From Exophiala sp. HKRS030 (lineage: Eukaryota > Ascomycota > Eurotiomycetes > Chaetothyriales > Herpotrichiellaceae): DNA of 64,000 bases. The position numbers and the translations under genes were made by a program. Below, one piece after another: positions 60,206 through 64,000 of the stretch. The stretch covers positions 806,001 to 870,000 of the forward strand of contig JAHWDD010000002.1 of assembly GCA_023897205.1 (NCBI GenBank), read 5' to 3'. How positions within the stretch are numbered: the first letter of the stretch is position 1; each line of letters starts with the position of its first letter. The notes below the pieces were generated by a model, which was given only the letters and a program-made list of their open reading frames with translations, had not been told where the DNA came from and searched no databases.

Positions 60206-60514
60206 TCATAAACAACTTTCAAGGTTGACCACAATAGGTATCAGCAAGCTGAGGGAGACGATGAAGGTGCCTATCAAGAGAGAACGAGACAGGATCGGAA
60301 GCAGAGAGTAATTTCGACAGAGCCCAACTCGTCCGACTCGCTTGACTTCCTTCTCACCACGTTTTCCCCTGCCCTGAAGTGGAAAATGATCATCCAATTT
60401 CCAGCCGTGCGGTCGCCTTGATGGGGTCGAGTCAGATCTCTCACCCAAGTCCGAGGATCCCAAGGAGAGCACTTGTAAAAATGCTTGTCCGAAGTCAAGC
60501 AAACGAAGCATCAT
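60206..60514 (-). CDS. weak candidate: small protein with C-terminal hydrophobic segment, 102 aa
   Basis: A single minus-strand frame with two ATGs at its start (MMLRLLDFGQAF) after a pyrimidine- and purine-mixed leader. Residues about 72-98 (SRSLLIGTFIVSLSLLIPIVV) are strongly hydrophobic, which would make a tail-anchored membrane protein. There is no family resemblance, no intron and no conserved neighbour, so a chance open frame is at least as likely. Confidence 0.2.
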   Translation of the reverse strand: MMLRLLDFGQAFLQVLSLGSSDLGERSDSTPSRRPHGWKLDDHFPLQGRGKRGEKEVKRVGRVGLCRNYSLLPILSRSLLIGTFIVSLSLLIPIVVNLESCL

Positions 60515-61994
60515 GGAGTGGTAGGAAAGGCGAAATTGGATGGAGACGAAAAGGGGAATCGCTCGATATGAACCGACTTTGATTGGCTTCCTCCTCGCTT
60601 TGGGGCGGTAACCCTCAAGGCCCTGAAAGATTTAGCGGCTCATCATCACGTCCGCTGGGAAAGGGTTTGGCCAGAGCACGGAGAATCGGCTGTTGATGGC
60701 GGCGAGCGGGTCATCTCGTATGTAGAGAATACGAGTCGTAGGTAGAAATACGGAGTAAGTCGTGCTGCTGTCAAGCTTCTCCTCGCGTGGCATTGGTTGA
60801 TCTGCCAGAGGACTCCTGCACGTGTAGTTTACGACTTCGAGTCTATTGTTCGGCGTGCTCAGCACCCTCACAATCTCATGGCAAAGTCCCTGTGTGTATG
60901 TTTCATAGTGGTCAGTATCATGAATGGCATCCTTTTCCGCGTCGGCGGGAAGGATCTTTGTTCGAGATCGCCTGGGACCCATGTGCGGATGCCTACATGC
61001 TCCCGAAGTAGACACGGGCGGCCTCTAAAAGGGCCAGGGGTTGCAATAGCGCCCGGAAGGCTGCGTGGTGGAGATGAAGCATCCGTATTATTCTCCGTAC
61101 CTTTTCGTAAAATAAGCATCGTCAAGCTATTCGAGTCAAAGGCGGTTTCCACTCGAGGGCAAAAACCCAGACGCGTCTGCACACAATAGTTACGTAAGGT
61201 ACTCCGTATGGTATTCAAAGATGGGACAGCGGGAAGGGTTTGATTACTTGTTCATGTCGAGGGAATTGGGAGACTGGTCGATTTTGAAGGATTGATGGCT
61301 GTACTCTGTAGTTGAGATGGAACAGGTCAAAATGACGTTTGCTTTGAGCGTTGGGAGTGACACAAGAATAGCCCGTGCTCATATTCGAGTGATGGTGGCA
61401 GTGGCCTCCAGATCTTGAAGGTGTCACTGGGCGGGAGCAGCCATGAAGGGAGACAGGTCAAGGATCTGTACGGAGTACACAATGCGCCAGTAGTTGGTAT
61501 GGGGTGTTACAAAGTAACAAGGTACCACGGGAGGTACGGATTGAGTGACAGTGATAGTGACAGTGACACGAATACATGCTGTGCCCAACGCGTCTCCGTA
61601 CAATTATTCCCATGGTGTTTGGTAGACGGTATTCTACCTGCGCCTCGTATCCGCACAATACCTGCGCCTAGGAGTATTTTCCCCACTAGAAATGCTCTAT
61701 CTTTTGTTCTTTTTTTTTGGTGTGTGGTTTGTTCTCATCGTCATCCTAATCAATGACATTGCTCATTAGCCATGATTCCGTATCATCCTCTGCTATTTCG
61801 TAATTATCATCAATATCTCATCTCAACAAAGTCGTATTCGAAATTTCTTTTTTTTGTCTTTTCGCGTCTAGCCTGATCACCCAAAGCCTCACATCATCAT
61901 CTCGCATCAACCAATCCTCCCTGACTCCTTATTTGATCCATCCGCCGTCGTCCTCTTGCCCCTGTTTCGACTCTCGCTTCGACTTCGGTATCTA

Positions 61995-62008
61995 ACTCCG
62001 TACGGAGT
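61995..62008. repeat. 14-bp perfect palindrome built from the intergenic motif
   Basis: ACTCCGTACGGAGT is fully self-complementary and consists of two head-to-head copies of ACGGAGT. It lies in the putative promoter of the laccase gene, about 0.7 kb before its start. Confidence 0.8.
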
Positions 62009-62699
62009 GTCATCTTGGTTACTATTGGCTCTGGTCCTCCTCTCTACCCGTCCCAAGCAGCTCAAGAATCATAAGCTCATATCTAATTTCCACCGGCGCA
62101 ACAGGTAGCGACAATCCAGACTCCACCACATCTCGCTTTATTCCTATTCCATCCTCGATGCCCCTGAAAGGCTGAAAGCTTCGTGATTGCTTCGCTGCGC
62201 TTGACACGCTTTAACATTTTAGTCCCTGGGATGTGGCCTCGCCTATGCTTCCCCTACGACCGTCTTGTCATGTCCGCTCCACGGTGGTGTGGCTGGCTTG
62301 GACGTCGTATTCAAAGATTACCTCTACATTACACGGATGAGCTCCGGAGACCACACCTCGCTCAGGAGCTCGTTCTCTTACCCAGACGCGCTCGATGTTT
62401 GTCTACTCTCCACTGGGCTAAACTGAGACACAAGTCCACCAGAAGACTGTACCATCACTGCGTACCATGTCGGCGTCCGAACTCTCAAACGCTCGTGGCT
62501 TGCATGCGTTCTGGTGGCTCCGTCAGGCTGACCACAGACCTCCCGATTGAGATGGGGATGGCTCGAGAAGGTCGAGGTAATTGATATACTCTCTCCGTCC
62601 GCTTCCCATGCTGTTGCTTGTTCTCTCCTCCCACGCCCTACTGCTTACCAAGTCACTCTTTTTGTTGCAAGCTTGTTAGCTTGCGTCCATTCGTTCACC

Positions 62700-64000
62700 A
62701 TGCGTTCTGTTTCTCTTTTCCTTACCTCTGCCGCTTTCGGCCTTGCGAGAGCAACCTATAGCGAGGCCGATGTGACCGTCACCGTCACCTCGACCCGAGT
62801 TCACAGTATCTGCCCTGCAACTACCATCACCACCTGTGCCGCCCCTTCGACCATCAATGCTGGATCGACCAAGCCGACCACTATCAACAGCGCGGATCTT
62901 AGCAGCGCCGAGAACAACTGGGCCTCGCAGTGGGAAAACCAGAAGACCAACTATGTTGGTCCCTGGAATGACTGGAGCATAAGTGCTTCGGGCCCTGGTC
63001 TGCCAACTTCAGTGCCCACGACATCAGGCTCCGAATCGACTACTACCTGGGGAAACGGTGGCCAGCCAACTGGCAGTACCACCTTGGCCACAGGCTCATA
63101 CTCGCCACCAGCACATGGTTACAACACGACCAGCACTACCGGATCCTTGGCTTCGACCACATCTGGATCCCCGACCTCGACAACCTCAAGCAGCTTCACT
63201 GGATGCCCAACCTACACTCCTGCCCATAACGCCTCGGATATCTGCAACAGCGCAGCCGACCGATCCAAGTGGTGCGGAGGTCAGGACATCAGCTCCAACT
63301 GCTACACAAATGGCTTCAAGACTGGCAGAACTGTCAGGTACACCTTGACCATTGACAACACCACCATGAGCTTTGACGGAACTGCACCCAAGGTCGCTTT
63401 GACCGTGAATGGCCAAGTGCCAGGCCCTGTCATCGAGGCAAACTGGGGTGACATGGTTGAAGTCACTGTCATTAACAACCTGCATGACAATGCCACGTCC
63501 ATCCATTGGCACGGTATCCGCCAGCTTGGCACGAACGACCAAGATGGTGTCCCCGGTGTCACTGAATGTGCTGTTGCTGGATATGGTGGCTCTCGCACTT
63601 ACACCTGGCTTGCATCTTCCTACGGTACTTCTTGGTACCACAGCCACGCTCTGGCTCAATACGGAGATGGTGTTCGTGGCCCCATCGTCATTCACGGTCC
63701 TGCCACCGCAAACTACGACATTGATATGGGAACGGTCATGATTGATGACACGTAAGTCGAGACTTTAATTCAAACGTGTCCAGTGCGCTAACATCTCTGT
63801 AGCTTCGCCAATGCCGTCGGTACCCAAGCTGATCTCATCACCCACTACGGCCCAGGTGGTTCTTTCAACACCCTCTTCAACGGAAAGAACATCAACCCAG
63901 TGGGACCTGGTGGCAAACCATTCGAGTGGACTGTGACACCTTGCCGCAAACACTTGTTCCGCATCATTAACAGGTCAGTGCCTCTCTGGATATCGTGACT
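62700..64000 (+). CDS. laccase-type multicopper oxidase, 5' part, cut by right edge
   Basis: Exons 62700-63751 and 63803-63973, then a GTCAGT donor; the rest lies beyond the window. Signal peptide MRSVSLFLTSAAFGLARA, then a Thr/Ser/Gly-rich region of about 150 residues including TVTSTRVHSICPATT and TSTTGSLASTT, and then the first cupredoxin domain from about residue 205. Copper-ligand motifs seen are HWHGIRQ (about 268) and SWYHSH (about 312), which belong to the type 2/3 centre; later ligands are off the edge. Laccases oxidise phenols with reduction of oxygen to water and act outside the cell or in melanin and wall metabolism. The long mucin-like N-terminal spacer is unusual; such regions are often O-glycosylated. 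Confidence 0.9.

Larger units (their letters stand above)
59612..62699. other. 3.1-kb region with repeats, no supported gene
   Basis: AT-rich to about 60.1 kb with a duplicated block and a TGT microsatellite (listed separately). Copies of the nine-base motif lie at 60749, 61200 and 61469 and a 14-bp palindrome at 61995. The last 900 bases are CT-rich and probably hold the laccase promoter and leader. A minus-strand frame at 60206-60514 is listed as a weak candidate; another at 60632-61015 has no support. Confidence 0.5.

Noticed and set aside
60632..61015. 127-codon minus-strand frame
   Set aside because: A plus-strand frame of similar length covers the same bases, no motif or splice site supports either, and it lies in motif-rich spacer.

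Overview
The window is nuclear DNA of a filamentous ascomycete (Pezizomycotina; Eurotiomycetes or Dothideomycetes seem most likely, but the order is not settled by sequence reading alone). The signs are short GT-AG introns of about 43-80 nt with CTNAC-type branch sites, one gene per roughly 3 kb on both strands without operons, fungal-type secreted enzymes (laccase, arylsulfotransferase-like protein, M43 metalloprotease), a Zn2Cys6 regulator and a YAT amino-acid permease. I see no rRNA, tRNA, CRISPR array or intact transposon.

Layout, left to right. 1-5 kb: 5' half of an M43 metalloprotease gene (-), a CDC50/LEM3 flippase subunit (-), and a Sly41-type triose-phosphate-transporter-family protein (-). 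5-13 kb: a secreted S9-like hydrolase (+), a Pumilio-family RNA-binding protein (+), and a small peroxin-like protein with a KPWE motif, probably PEX39 (-). 14-18 kb: an amino-acid permease (+) and a small membrane protein (+). 18.8-20 kb: a GC-rich block with a 156-bp tandem repeat, several perfect hairpins and a spliced, unrecognised minus-strand gene candidate. 20.5-27.8 kb: quinolinate phosphoribosyltransferase (-), a CocE-type hydrolase (+), and a protein kinase with a polyglutamine tail (+). 28-43.6 kb: RNA polymerase III second subunit (-), 3.3 kb with no gene, a second PUF protein of the Puf4 type (+), ORC5 (+), and a DCAF4-like WD protein (+). 43.9-53.4 kb: V-ATPase subunit A (-), a GID7/WDR26-like ubiquitin-ligase scaffold (+), and dynamin VPS1 (+). 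54-64 kb: a Zn2Cys6 transcription factor (-) divergent from a secreted arylsulfotransferase-family protein (+), 3.1 kb of gene-free sequence with a duplicated microsatellite block, and the 5' part of a laccase (+) cut by the right edge.

Most genes are unrelated housekeeping functions (transcription, replication origin, endomembrane traffic, vacuolar acidification, NAD synthesis, peroxisome import, ubiquitin ligases). No biosynthetic cluster is evident. Several pairs are divergent and may share promoters (transporter/S9 hydrolase; PEX39-like/permease; QPRT/CocE; Pol III/Puf4; regulator/arylsulfotransferase).

The less expected content is the spliced gene candidate plus tandem repeat at 18.9-20 kb, a nine-base intergenic motif (TACGGAGTA) present far above chance, two PUF proteins with readable recognition codes 26 kb apart, and long in-frame open extensions upstream of the usual starts of VMA1 and VPS1. 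Exon coordinates were worked out by hand from splice consensus and reading phase; no alignment or transcript data were available.
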